Positions 1 through 6,794 are shown, counted from the stretch's first letter. The stretch is 15,088 nucleotides of DNA from SZUA-36 sp041570235 (GCA_041570235.1 JBFFWN010000066.1:1-15088); one strand, 5' to 3'. Translations and numbers: made by a program. Notes: generated by a model not told the origin, from the sequence alone.

Positions 1-1789
1 ACAGTTGAAAGGTCTTGATATCATCCAGTGGCAGTTCATCAAGGATCACCGGGTCCTTGCCTTCTTTCAGTCGTTGCCGGTTGATGGCCTTGATTGCCCA
101 GTCGATGATGGTCAGGGTTTTCAGACCGAGGAAGTCGAATTTGACCAGTCCGATGGTTTCGACGTCATCCTTGTCAAACTGGGTAAACACGCCGCCACCA
201 CCGGACTCACAAAACAGCGGTGAAAAGTTGGTCAGCGCCGATGGCGCAATCACCACGCCGCCGGCGTGTATGCCGGCATTCCTTGTCAGGCCCTCGAGTG
301 ACAGGGCCAGGTCGATCAGGCCGCGGGTATCTTCCTCGTCGTCGTATCGTTGTTTTAGTTCGGGTTCCTGCACCAGGGCTTTTTCAAGGGTCATGCCGAG
401 GTCCATCGGCACCAGCTTGGCTATGCTGTCGACAAATCCATAACCATGCCCCAACACGCGACCGCAATCCCGAATGGCCGCCTTGGCCGCCATGGTGCCG
501 TATGTGATGATCTGGCTGACCTGGTCGCGGCCGTAATTGTCGGCGACGTAATCAATGACAAGATCACGTTTTTCCATGCAGAAGTCGACGTCGAAATCCG
601 GCATCGAAATACGTTCCGGGTTCAGAAAGCGCTCAAACAGCAGGTCGTACTGCAGGGGATCGAGGTCGGTGATTTCCAGTGCGTAAGCGACCAGTGAACC
701 GGCGCCGGAGCCACGACCGGGCCCCACCGGTATATCATTGTTTTTGGCCCAGCGGATAAAGTCCGCCACGATCAGGAAGTAACCCGGGAAACCCATGCCG
801 TTGATCACACCCAGTTCCAGATCCAGCCGGTCACGATAATCCTGGTCGGTAAAATCCTGGGCCGGACCATGAGCGTTGAGTCGTTTGCCCAAGCCCTTCA
901 GGGAAGCGGTTTTCAGAAATTCCTCGACGGTCTGGCCTTCCGGCGTGGGAAACTCCGGTAGATAGTAGGTGCCAAACTTCAATTCGAGATTACATCGTTT
1001 GGCCAGTTCGGCAGCGTTTTCCACTGCCTCGGGCAGGTCCTCAAAAAGAGCCGCCATTTCTTCCGGTCCTTTGAGGTACTGCTCTTCGGAATACCGTAGC
1101 TCGCGGCGCTTGTCTGATAACAGGCGGCCGTCGTGTATACAGACACGCGCCTCGTGGGCCTTAAAGTCGCTGCGATCCAGAAAGCGCACGTCATTGCTGG
1201 CGACCACGGGTATACCAAGGTCGGCCGCAAGTTGCAGTGCGTGGCGCTCGTGGCGGGGTTCCTGCTCGCGTTTGGTTCTTTGTATCTCGATATAATAGCG
1301 ACCTGGAAAATCCGCCATCCAGGCTTTTGCCAGCTTTCTGGCGGTGTTGGGGTGATTGTTCAGCAAGGCCTGGCCGACATCACCATTCCGGCCACCCGAA
1401 AGCGCGATCAAACCGTCGGAGTGCTGGCTGATCCAGTCACGGCGCAAATACGGTACTCCGTGGTACTGGCCTTCCTGGTAACCCTTGCTGAGAAGCCGGC
1501 ACAGGTTCAGATAGCCCTCGCGGTTCTGACACAGCAGCACCAGGCTGGTGGCATGATCGGGTTCTTCCGGGCTATTTACCAGCACATCAGCGCCCGCGAT
1601 GGGTTTGATACCCGCAGCCACAGCGGCACGATAGAACTTGACCAACGCAAACATATTGAACTGATCGGTGACTGCAACCGCCGGCATGCCCAGCTCTTTG
1701 GCGCGCGCGACCAGCTGCTTCAACCGCAATGTACTGTCGACAAGGGAAAACTCGGTATGCAGATGTAGGTGAACGAAGGGTTGAGGCAT
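1..1789 (-). CDS. dnaE: DNA polymerase III alpha subunit, N-terminal half (cut by left window edge)
   Basis: Catalytic subunit of the replicative DNA polymerase holoenzyme. I translated the minus strand from the ATG at 1789 to base 1: 596 codons without a stop, about half of the usual ~1160 residues. The N-terminus carries a PHP domain (HLHLHT, residues 7-12). The palm has GPGRGSGAGS, then PDFDVDF (397-403) with two catalytic aspartates, and VKFDFLGL with the third aspartate at residue 552. The sequence tracks E. coli DnaE as I remember it almost collinearly, so this is the chromosomal DnaE, not DnaE2 or PolC. The start fits the family N-terminus, but the bases just upstream are AT-rich and show no Shine-Dalgarno sequence. 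The gene diverges from tRNA-Val and thrS; its usual upstream neighbours lpxB and rnhB are not here. The 3' end lies outside the window. Confidence 0.97.
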   Translation of the reverse strand, partial: MPQPFVHLHLHTEFSLVDSTLRLKQLVARAKELGMPAVAVTDQFNMFALVKFYRAAVAAGIKPIAGADVLVNSPEEPDHATSLVLLCQNREGYLNLCRLLSKGYQEGQYHGVPYLRRDWISQHSDGLIALSGGRNGDVGQALLNNHPNTARKLAKAWMADFPGRYYIEIQRTKREQEPRHERHALQLAADLGIPVVASNDVRFLDRSDFKAHEARVCIHDGRLLSDKRRELRYSEEQYLKGPEEMAALFEDLPEAVENAAELAKRCNLELKFGTYYLPEFPTPEGQTVEEFLKTASLKGLGKRLNAHGPAQDFTDQDYRDRLDLELGVINGMGFPGYFLIVADFIRWAKNNDIPVGPGRGSGAGSLVAYALEITDLDPLQYDLLFERFLNPERISMPDFDVDFCMEKRDLVIDYVADNYGRDQVSQIITYGTMAAKAAIRDCGRVLGHGYGFVDSIAKLVPMDLGMTLEKALVQEPELKQRYDDEEDTRGLIDLALSLEGLTRNAGIHAGGVVIAPSALTNFSPLFCESGGGGVFTQFDKDDVETIGLVKFDFLGLKTLTIIDWAIKAINRQRLKEGKDPVILDELPLDDIKTFQL

Positions 1790-1831
1790 GGATATTTATT
1801 AATGTATTGGGCTGAGGGATTCTTCGGGAAC

Positions 1832-1860
1832 ATTATGACCATCAACCGGCTTCTTCGAAA
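1832..1860 (-). promoter_or_regulatory. Candidate dnaE promoter
   Basis: On the minus strand a CATAAT -10 element (bases 1837 to 1832) lies 17 bases downstream of a weak TTTCGA -35 (1860 to 1855). It would start a transcript about 35 bases before the dnaE ATG. The -10 matches the consensus at five of six positions but the -35 at only three, so this is tentative. Confidence 0.3.
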
Positions 1861-1956
1861 GAGGTTTTTTGAACTGCTGCGTCTTTCATCGCTGGATAAA
1901 AGTTGTTAAGACGCTCTGCCAGGGCAATCGGTTTCGGGTTCCGCCACGCGCAACCG

Positions 1957-1977
1957 CGGGATGACCTGGTCAGTTTC
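1957..1977. repeat. Short dyad motif, copy 1 (paired with 9895-9915)
   Basis: The motif is CGGGATGAC, then C, TGGTCA, then G, TTTC. It matches 9895-9915 at 19 of 21 positions. Its core TGACC-T-GGTCA is a perfect inverted repeat around one central base. Both copies lie in noncoding DNA upstream of a tRNA gene. It could be a protein-binding site or a dispersed intergenic repeat; the sequence alone does not decide. Confidence 0.5.
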
Positions 1978-2053
1978 GCTACTCGCGGTCACGATATGAC
2001 GCCTCCAAGTTCTCCACGCGCGGTTCCGGATGATGTTTTTATCTGCTAAACAG

Positions 2054-2083
2054 TTGAGAACACCCTTGGCAATATGGTATCTT
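2054..2083 (+). promoter_or_regulatory. Promoter of tRNA-Val
   Basis: A TTGAGA -35 element (2054-2059), an 18-base spacer and a TATCTT -10 element (2078-2083) are followed by a GC-rich stretch (CGCGCCCC). Such a discriminator is typical of stable-RNA promoters under stringent control. The predicted start lies about 30 bases before the mature tRNA. Confidence 0.55.
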
Positions 2084-2122
2084 TCGCGCCCCTGATGATT
2101 GCTTGTCAGGTTGTTTTTATGG

Positions 2123-2197
2123 GGGCGCGTAGCTCAGCGGTAGAGCACTGCCTTGACATGGCAGGTGTCACAGGTTCGATCCCCGTCGTGCCCACCA
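2123..2197 (+). tRNA. tRNA-Val (anticodon GAC)
   Basis: The cloverleaf folds by eye. The acceptor stem is GGGCGCG with CGTGCCC (one G-T pair), the D stem GCTC/GAGC, and the anticodon stem CTGCC/GGCAG around loop TTGACAT, giving anticodon GAC for valine codons GUC and GUU. The T loop is TTCGATC and the CCA end is encoded (2195-2197). The T stem (ACAGG/CCCGT) has an A-C mismatch at its middle pair, which is unusual. It is a single-gene unit with its own promoter and terminator. Confidence 0.96.
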
Positions 2198-2218
2198 CTT
2201 AAAAACAAATAAATACAA

Positions 2219-2248
2219 GGGCTTGGGTTAAATCCCGAGCCCTTTTTT
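2219..2248 (+). terminator. Rho-independent terminator after tRNA-Val
   Basis: GGGCTTGGG pairs with CCCGAGCCC (one G-T pair) around the six-base loop TTAAAT, followed at once by six T. It begins 22 bases after the tRNA CCA end and separates the tRNA from the thrS leader. Confidence 0.92.
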
Positions 2249-2397
2249 ATTGCCCTGCGGTTTTGCTTGGGTTGCCATACGTCCGCCAGGTTTGTGATTG
2301 TTTCAAATTTACGGCCTCTCTGGTCCAAGGCGCTACCGTGTTTGGCGTATTTGGGACTTTGCAAATCAAAAGAGTGGGATGCAAACGCAATCCGGCG

Positions 2398-2403
2398 TAC
2401 AAT
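2398..2403 (+). promoter_or_regulatory. Candidate -10 element of the thrS promoter
   Basis: TACAAT is the best -10-like hexamer between the tRNA-Val terminator and thrS, but no good -35 lies 16-18 bases upstream (GTGGGA or TGGGAT). A start near 2410 would give a leader of about 115 bases containing the whole structured region at 2421-2497. Confidence 0.35.
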
Positions 2404-2420
2404 AGTGCGATGAAAATGTG

Positions 2421-2497
2421 GGAACGAACTACCAACTAAGATAATAAAATAACGCAAAGTGGGCCCGAGAGGACGCTTGGCGTCCTTTGTTCGTTCT
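2421..2497 (+). promoter_or_regulatory. Structured thrS leader, possible operator or attenuator
   Basis: Bases 2422-2429 (GAACGAAC) are perfectly complementary to 2489-2496 (GTTCGTTC), with an added G-U pair at 2421/2497. This long-range stem encloses a second hairpin, AGGACGC (2470-2476) with GCGTCCT (2480-2486) around TTG. The two helices end two bases apart and could stack. The enclosed left side (2430-2469) looks single-stranded. Known thrS genes such as that of E. coli are controlled by ThrRS binding a tRNA-like leader structure. I see no threonine-anticodon mimic in the loop, so the mechanism here is open. Confidence 0.45.
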
Positions 2498-2523
2498 GGA
2501 AAAGGAAAAACCGAGAGATTGAT

Positions 2524-4443
2524 ATGCCTTTAATTACGCTTCCGGATGGTAGCCAAAGACAATTTGACAAAGCCGTTACGGTCATGGATGTTGCCGCTGA
2601 TATCGGCGCTGGTTTGGCAAAGGCGACCCTGGCCGGTGAAGTCGACGGGAGGCTGGTCGATGCTGCGCATCAGATTGAGCAGGATGCCGCTGTCCGTATT
2701 ATCACTGCCAAGGACGAAGAGGGCCTGGAAATTATCCGGCACTCCACAGCTCATTTGCTGGCCATGGCGGTTGAACGTGTTTTTCCGGAGTCACAATATA
2801 CGATAGGCCCGGTTATCGAAAACGGCTTCTACTATGATTTCGCCTATGAACCCGGCTTTAAACCGGAGGACCTGGACAAGATCGCGGCAGAAATGCGCCG
2901 TCTTATCAATGATGCGATTCCTGTCCACCGCAGTGTCATGAGCCGTGGTGAAGCGATTCAATTCTTTCGTCAGAAAAACGAGGAATACAAGGCCCAGATT
3001 ATCGAGTCAATTCCGTCAGACGAGCCGCTGTCGATGTACACGCAGGGTGAATTTGTCGATTTGTGCCGTGGTCCGCATGTGCCCAACACCTCTCACCTGG
3101 GGCACTTCAAGCTGACCAAGCTGGCCGGCGCCTATTGGCGTGGTGACAGCAAAAACGAGATGTTGCAGCGCATTTACGGAACCGCATGGTCCAATAAGAA
3201 AGACCTGAAAACCTATCTGCACAACCTTGAAGAAGCGGAAAAACGTGATCACCGTCGCATCGCAAGGCAACTGGACCTGTTTCACTTCCAGGAAGAAGCG
3301 CCGGGTATGGTGTTCTGGCACGACCATGGCTGGATCATTTATACACAGGTTAAAAATTATATTCGCAAACGCCTGCGCAAGGCCCGGTACATCGAGGTCA
3401 ATACACCTGAGATTGTCGATATCAGTCTCTGGGAAAAATCAGGCCATGCCGATAAATTTATCGAAAACATGTTTCTGACCGATTGCGAAGACCGTAACTT
3501 CGCGATCAAACCGATGAACTGCCCCTGCCATATTCAGATTTATAATAACGGCCTGCACAGTTATCGTGACCTGCCCATGCGCATGTCGGAGTTCGGCTCC
3601 TGTCATCGTAATGAGGCATCCGGTGCTTTACATGGCCTGATGCGTGTCAGGGCATTTACACAGGATGATGCGCATATTTTCTGTACACCTGCACAGGTGC
3701 AGGATGAGGCCAGTTCGTTCCTGAAATTGCTTTACAGTGTGTACAGGGATTTTGGTTTCGAAGAGGTCATGGTGGAATTGTCCACGCGGCCTGAAAAACG
3801 TATCGGTTCTGACGAGCTTTGGGATCAGGCTGAAGGTGCTCTGGCGTCGGCATTGTCGGATTCAAATGTCGAATACAAGGAAAACCCGGGCGATGGGGCG
3901 TTTTACGGGCCGAAAATTGACTTCAAGTTGAGGGATACCATCGGCCGCATCTGGCAATGTGGTACCCTGCAACTGGACTTCAATATGCCCGAGCGCCTAG
4001 GTGCAACTTATGTGGCCGAAGACGGCTCCAAGCAGACACCGGTCATGTTACACCGCGCGATCCTGGGTTCTTTGGAGCGTTTTATCGGTATTTTGATCGA
4101 AAACTATGCCGGTAAAATGCCGGTTTGGCTATCGCCGGTGCAGGCCGTAGTGCTCAATATTACCGACCGACAGGACGAAAGATGTAAAGAAATTGCCGAA
4201 TCCCTTGAAAATCAAGGGTTCCGCGTCGATTTAGACTTGAGAAATGAGAAGATCGGCTTTAAAATCCGCCATCACACCTTAAACAGGATTCCATTCCTGT
4301 TGGTTGTGGGCGACCGTGAGGTCGAAGAAGGTACTATTGCAGTTCGTACCCGCGAAGGCGAAAACCTCGGGATCATGAGCCTGGAGGGGTTTGCCGGCCA
4401 CCTTGAAAACGAGGTTGCCAGGTTGGGAAAGAAAGATAATTAA
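2524..4443 (+). CDS. thrS: Threonyl-tRNA synthetase
   Basis: Charges tRNA-Thr with threonine in the cytoplasm; class II synthetase. Its 639 residues are close to the E. coli length (642). Domains in order: TGS (about 1-61), editing domain with H73, H77, C181 and H185 (HSTAH and CRGPH motifs), catalytic core (about 240-535) with zinc ligands C333, H384 and H510, motif 2 around FGSCHRNE, and C-terminal anticodon-binding domain. The usual MNCPGH motif reads MNCPCH, which I believe is a lineage variant, since the zinc-binding cysteine before it is kept. The ATG matches the family N-terminus (MPLITLPDGS). The ribosome-binding site is weak (GAGAG, 6 bases upstream). It heads the translation operon and is followed after 14 bases by infC. 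Confidence 0.98.
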   Translation: MPLITLPDGSQRQFDKAVTVMDVAADIGAGLAKATLAGEVDGRLVDAAHQIEQDAAVRIITAKDEEGLEIIRHSTAHLLAMAVERVFPESQYTIGPVIENGFYYDFAYEPGFKPEDLDKIAAEMRRLINDAIPVHRSVMSRGEAIQFFRQKNEEYKAQIIESIPSDEPLSMYTQGEFVDLCRGPHVPNTSHLGHFKLTKLAGAYWRGDSKNEMLQRIYGTAWSNKKDLKTYLHNLEEAEKRDHRRIARQLDLFHFQEEAPGMVFWHDHGWIIYTQVKNYIRKRLRKARYIEVNTPEIVDISLWEKSGHADKFIENMFLTDCEDRNFAIKPMNCPCHIQIYNNGLHSYRDLPMRMSEFGSCHRNEASGALHGLMRVRAFTQDDAHIFCTPAQVQDEASSFLKLLYSVYRDFGFEEVMVELSTRPEKRIGSDELWDQAEGALASALSDSNVEYKENPGDGAFYGPKIDFKLRDTIGRIWQCGTLQLDFNMPERLGATYVAEDGSKQTPVMLHRAILGSLERFIGILIENYAGKMPVWLSPVQAVVLNITDRQDERCKEIAESLENQGFRVDLDLRNEKIGFKIRHHTLNRIPFLLVVGDREVEEGTIAVRTREGENLGIMSLEGFAGHLENEVARLGKKDN

Positions 4444-4457
4444 CAGGAGAATGTAAC

Positions 4458-4976
4458 ATCGCATCAAAAAAAGAAACGCGGCGTAACGGGGAAATAATTG
4501 CGCCGCAGATCAGGTTAATTGACCAGGATGGTGAACAGGCAGGTGTCATGACCGTCCCACAGGCATTGGCATTGGCAGTAGAACAGGGAATGGATCTGGT
4601 AGAGATCGCCCCGAATGCAAGTCCGCCGGTTTGCCGAATCATGGACTACGGCAAATATCGCTTTGAGCAGGCCAAGAAGGGCCAGGCGTCAAAGAAGAAG
4701 CAAAAAGTGACCCATGTGAAGGAAGTCAAATTCCGTCCGGGCACCGAGGTTGCCGATTACCAGGTCAAGATGCGAAACGTCCGGCGCTTTTTGGAAGCCG
4801 GAGACAAGGTCAAAGTCACGTTGCGTTTTCGTGGACGTGAGATGGCCCACCAGGAGCTTGGTGCTGAAATGCTCAAGCGGGTACGTGATGACCTGGCTGA
4901 AGAGGCCGTGGTCGAGCAGATGCCAAAGATGGAAGGTCGTCAGATGACGATGATGATCAACGGCAAAAAAGCCTGA
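4458..4976 (+). CDS. infC: Translation initiation factor IF3, starting at a non-standard AUC codon
   Basis: IF3 binds the 30S subunit, keeps it apart from 50S and checks the start codon. Homology begins well before the first in-frame ATG (4548): the N-terminal motif NGEI (residues 10-13) and the VRL-like strand lie upstream. No ATG, GTG, TTG or CTG exists in frame between the thrS stop and 4548. AGGAG (4445-4449) sits 8 bases before ATC at 4458, so I place the start there, giving 172 residues (E. coli 180). The N domain is about residues 1-75, then a lysine-rich linker, then the C domain with KFRPGT and FRGREMAH. E. coli infC starts at AUU, which lets IF3 repress its own synthesis; AUC should allow the same loop. 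The thrS-infC junction TAACAGGAGAAT recurs exactly between rpmI and rplT. Confidence 0.93.
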   Translation: MASKKETRRNGEIIAPQIRLIDQDGEQAGVMTVPQALALAVEQGMDLVEIAPNASPPVCRIMDYGKYRFEQAKKGQASKKKQKVTHVKEVKFRPGTEVADYQVKMRNVRRFLEAGDKVKVTLRFRGREMAHQELGAEMLKRVRDDLAEEAVVEQMPKMEGRQMTMMINGKKA

Positions 4977-4993
4977 TCAGACAAAAATTTACC

Positions 4994-5019
4994 GTGATCG
5001 CCAAAAGCGGTCACTTTTT
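4994..5019 (+). terminator. Hairpin with T tract between infC and rpmI, possible attenuator
   Basis: GTGATCGC (4994-5001) pairs with GCGGTCAC (5007-5014), with one T-G wobble, around the loop CAAAA, followed by five T. It looks like a modest intrinsic terminator inside an operon. In E. coli, L20 represses rpmI and rplT through RNA structure in this region, so a role in partial termination or L20 control is plausible but unproven here. Confidence 0.5.
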
Positions 5020-5121
5020 GAAGAAGCGTTACTGAGCAAATGGTAAAGAGCCGGAAAATACTTCCCCGGCCGCTTAAGCAACGCATATTAACAGGCCAAT
5101 AAAGGCCACCAGGAGTAAACC

Positions 5122-5319
5122 ATGCCCAAGATGAAAACCAATCGGGGTGCGGCGAAGCGCTTTAAAAAAACTGCCTCCGGCAATTTTAAACGTGGATTCG
5201 CATTCAAAAGTCATATTCTGACCAAGATGAGTACCAAGCGTAAGCGTAATTTGCGCGGTACGGATACTATCGACTCTTCCGACAAGAAAGCCGTCAAACG
5301 CTTGCTGCCGTACGCTTAA
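5122..5319 (+). CDS. rpmI: 50S ribosomal protein L35 (bL35)
   Basis: Small, very basic protein of the large ribosomal subunit. Its 65 residues are the standard length. It has the family's opening MPKMKTNRGAAKRF, the central GFAFKSHILTKMSTKRKR stretch and the C-terminal VKRLLPYA. The ribosome-binding site AGGAG (5111-5115) is 6 bases before the ATG. It lies 145 bases after infC and 15 bases before rplT, the usual position. L35 and L20 are normally co-translated and repressed together by L20. Confidence 0.98.
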   Translation: MPKMKTNRGAAKRFKKTASGNFKRGFAFKSHILTKMSTKRKRNLRGTDTIDSSDKKAVKRLLPYA

Positions 5320-5334
5320 CAGGAGAATCAGAAA

Positions 5335-5691
5335 ATGGCTAGAGTAAAACGTGGTGTTGTCGCCAAAGCGCGGCATAAAAAAGTATTAAAGCAGGCCAAA
5401 GGTTATTACGGTGCACGTCGTAAGGTTTATCGGGTTGCCAAACAGGCTGTTATAAAGGCAGGCCAGTACGCATACCGTGACCGTCGTCAGCGCAAGCGTC
5501 AGTTCCGTCAACTGTGGATCGTTCGTATCAATGCAGCGGCACGGCAGTTTGGCTTGTCTTACAGCCGTTTCATGGATGGTCTGAACAAGGCCGGCATTGA
5601 GGTCGACCGTAAAGTTCTTGCTGATCTCGCGGTACATGATATTGCAGCTTTCGGTGCACTTGCCGAAAAGGCCAAAGCCAACCTCGGCTGA
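5335..5691 (+). CDS. rplT: 50S ribosomal protein L20 (bL20)
   Basis: Binds 23S rRNA early in large-subunit assembly and, in relatives, represses its own operon. Its 118 residues match the family length. The N-terminal basic extension (MARVKRGVVAKARHKKVLK) inserts into rRNA; the globular part includes RDRRQRKRQFRQLWI and ends with AFGALAEKAKA. AGGAG (5321-5325) lies 9 bases before the ATG. A strong terminator follows 5 bases after the stop, closing the thrS-to-rplT unit. Confidence 0.98.
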   Translation: MARVKRGVVAKARHKKVLKQAKGYYGARRKVYRVAKQAVIKAGQYAYRDRRQRKRQFRQLWIVRINAAARQFGLSYSRFMDGLNKAGIEVDRKVLADLAVHDIAAFGALAEKAKANLG

Positions 5692-5696
5692 TATTT

Positions 5697-5729
5697 AAAA
5701 CGGGTAACCCGTCCGGGTTACCCGTTTTT
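5697..5729 (+). terminator. Strong terminator between rplT and pheS
   Basis: AACGGGTAACCC (5699-5710) pairs perfectly with GGGTTACCCGTT (5715-5726) around the loop GTCC: 12 base pairs, extended by flanking A-T pairs and ending in a T run. It is the strongest hairpin in the window. Because pheS begins only 28 bases later, there is little room for a separate promoter. It may act as an attenuator with partial read-through into pheST. Confidence 0.93.
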
Positions 5730-5757
5730 GTAAAACGTCTGTAACGGGGAAGGGCGG

Positions 5758-6783
5758 GTGTCCTTTCCGACTGGAATTGTATCGGTGGATTCAGTTAATC
5801 AAATTATCAGGCAGGCACTGGCGGATATCGAAGCCAGTGAAGCGCTTGCCTCGCTGGACGAGTTGCGTGTCCATTACCTCGGCAAGAAAGGTGAAATCAC
5901 CTCCTTGCTGAAGTCTTTGGGTGGCATGGAGCACGAGCAACGCAAGGCTTTTGGCCAGGAAGTGAATCGCGCAAAGGGCGAGGTTGCCCAGGCAATTGCC
6001 GAACGCAAGAAAGTCCTTGAAGAGGCGGCGCTGAATGCCCGTCTTGCCAGCGAGACCATCGATGTCACGTTGCCCGGTCGCGGGCAGGACCGCGGTGGTC
6101 TGCACCCGGTTACGCATACCTTGCAGCGGATGACCGACATATTTTCGCGATTGGGTTACGATATTGCCACCGGTCCTGAAGTTGAAGATGACTTCCACAA
6201 CTTTGAATCGTTGAATTTCCCGCCACATCACCCGGCGCGTGCGATGCACGACACCTTCTATTTCGGTGATGGGCGCCTGTTGCGCACCCATACATCTCCG
6301 GTTCAGATTCGCGAGATGCTGAAAAATGGAGCGCCAATCCGGGTTATAGCGCCTGGAAAAGTTTATCGCAGTGACTCCGATCAAACGCATACGCCAATGT
6401 TCCACCAGGTGGAAGGTCTGCTGGTAGGTGAAACAGTCACACTGGCCGACCTGAAGGGCGTATTGCGAAGTTTTATTAACGCATTCTTTGAAAAGGACCT
6501 GCCAACGCGTCTTCGTCCGTCCTACTTCCCGTTTACAGAGCCGTCTGCTGAAATGGACATTGGCTGGGACAAGGGTGACGGTTCCGAACCCGGTTGGCTG
6601 GAAATCCTCGGCTGTGGCATGGTCCATCCCAATGTTTTGAAGGCGTGCAATATCGACAGTGAAAAATATGTCGGTTACGCCTTTGGTATGGGGGTCGAGC
6701 GTCTGGCCATGCTGCGTTACGGGGTGACTGATCTTCGCCAGTTTTTTGAAAACGACGTGCGCTTTCTGCGCCAGTTTCACTAG
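5758..6783 (+). CDS. pheS: Phenylalanyl-tRNA synthetase alpha subunit
   Basis: Catalytic subunit of the alpha2-beta2 enzyme that charges tRNA-Phe. An N-terminal coiled coil precedes the class II core: GGLHPVT, HHPARAMHDTF, motif 2 (YRSDSDQTHTP then MFHQVEG, 203-220), RPSYFPFTEPSAE, and motif 3 with GMGVER at 310-315. From the GTG at 5758 it is 341 residues. An alternative GTG at 5785 gives 332 residues and aligns without a gap to the E. coli N-terminus as I remember it. The 5758 start has a better GGGGA ribosome-binding site 7 bases upstream, so I keep it, but the choice is open. pheT follows after 11 bases. No pheM-like leader peptide is visible upstream. Confidence 0.97.
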   Translation: MSFPTGIVSVDSVNQIIRQALADIEASEALASLDELRVHYLGKKGEITSLLKSLGGMEHEQRKAFGQEVNRAKGEVAQAIAERKKVLEEAALNARLASETIDVTLPGRGQDRGGLHPVTHTLQRMTDIFSRLGYDIATGPEVEDDFHNFESLNFPPHHPARAMHDTFYFGDGRLLRTHTSPVQIREMLKNGAPIRVIAPGKVYRSDSDQTHTPMFHQVEGLLVGETVTLADLKGVLRSFINAFFEKDLPTRLRPSYFPFTEPSAEMDIGWDKGDGSEPGWLEILGCGMVHPNVLKACNIDSEKYVGYAFGMGVERLAMLRYGVTDLRQFFENDVRFLRQFH

Positions 6784-6794
6784 GGGCATTCCTT

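Larger units (their letters stand above)
1790..2122. other. Noncoding gap between dnaE and tRNA-Val
   Basis: These 333 bases separate divergent dnaE and tRNA-Val. I see no recognisable gene. They hold a possible dnaE promoter on the left, one copy of a short dyad motif at 1957-1977 and the tRNA promoter on the right. A minus-strand frame stays open from 1988 to its stop at 1842-1844, but the peptide is unfamiliar and has no good start, so I do not call it. CCACGCGC occurs twice in the gap (from 1944 and from 2015), each followed within about ten bases by a GGATGA-type sequence, which suggests degenerate repeat material. Confidence 0.6.

Noticed and set aside
1133..1768. 211-codon plus-strand open frame opposite dnaE
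   Set aside because: It is antisense to the DnaE coding region, which is continuous and conserved; no family is recognisable in it.
2470..2486. Hairpin before thrS as a tRNA-Thr anticodon mimic
   Set aside because: Read as a 5-pair stem with a 7-base loop, the loop is GCTTGGC, which contains no threonine anticodon and lacks U at position 33.
3520..3537. MNCPCH instead of MNCPGH in ThrRS, suspected defect
   Set aside because: The zinc ligand C333 is kept, and I believe the same variant occurs in other gammaproteobacteria, so it is likely normal.
4548..4976. IF3 starting at the internal ATG 4548
   Set aside because: This would remove the conserved N-terminal NGEI region, and it lacks a ribosome-binding site as good as AGGAG before 4458.
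5791..6789. 332-codon open frame on the minus strand opposite pheS
   Set aside because: It lies wholly antisense to a certain gene, has no recognisable domains, and looks like a by-product of pheS codon use.
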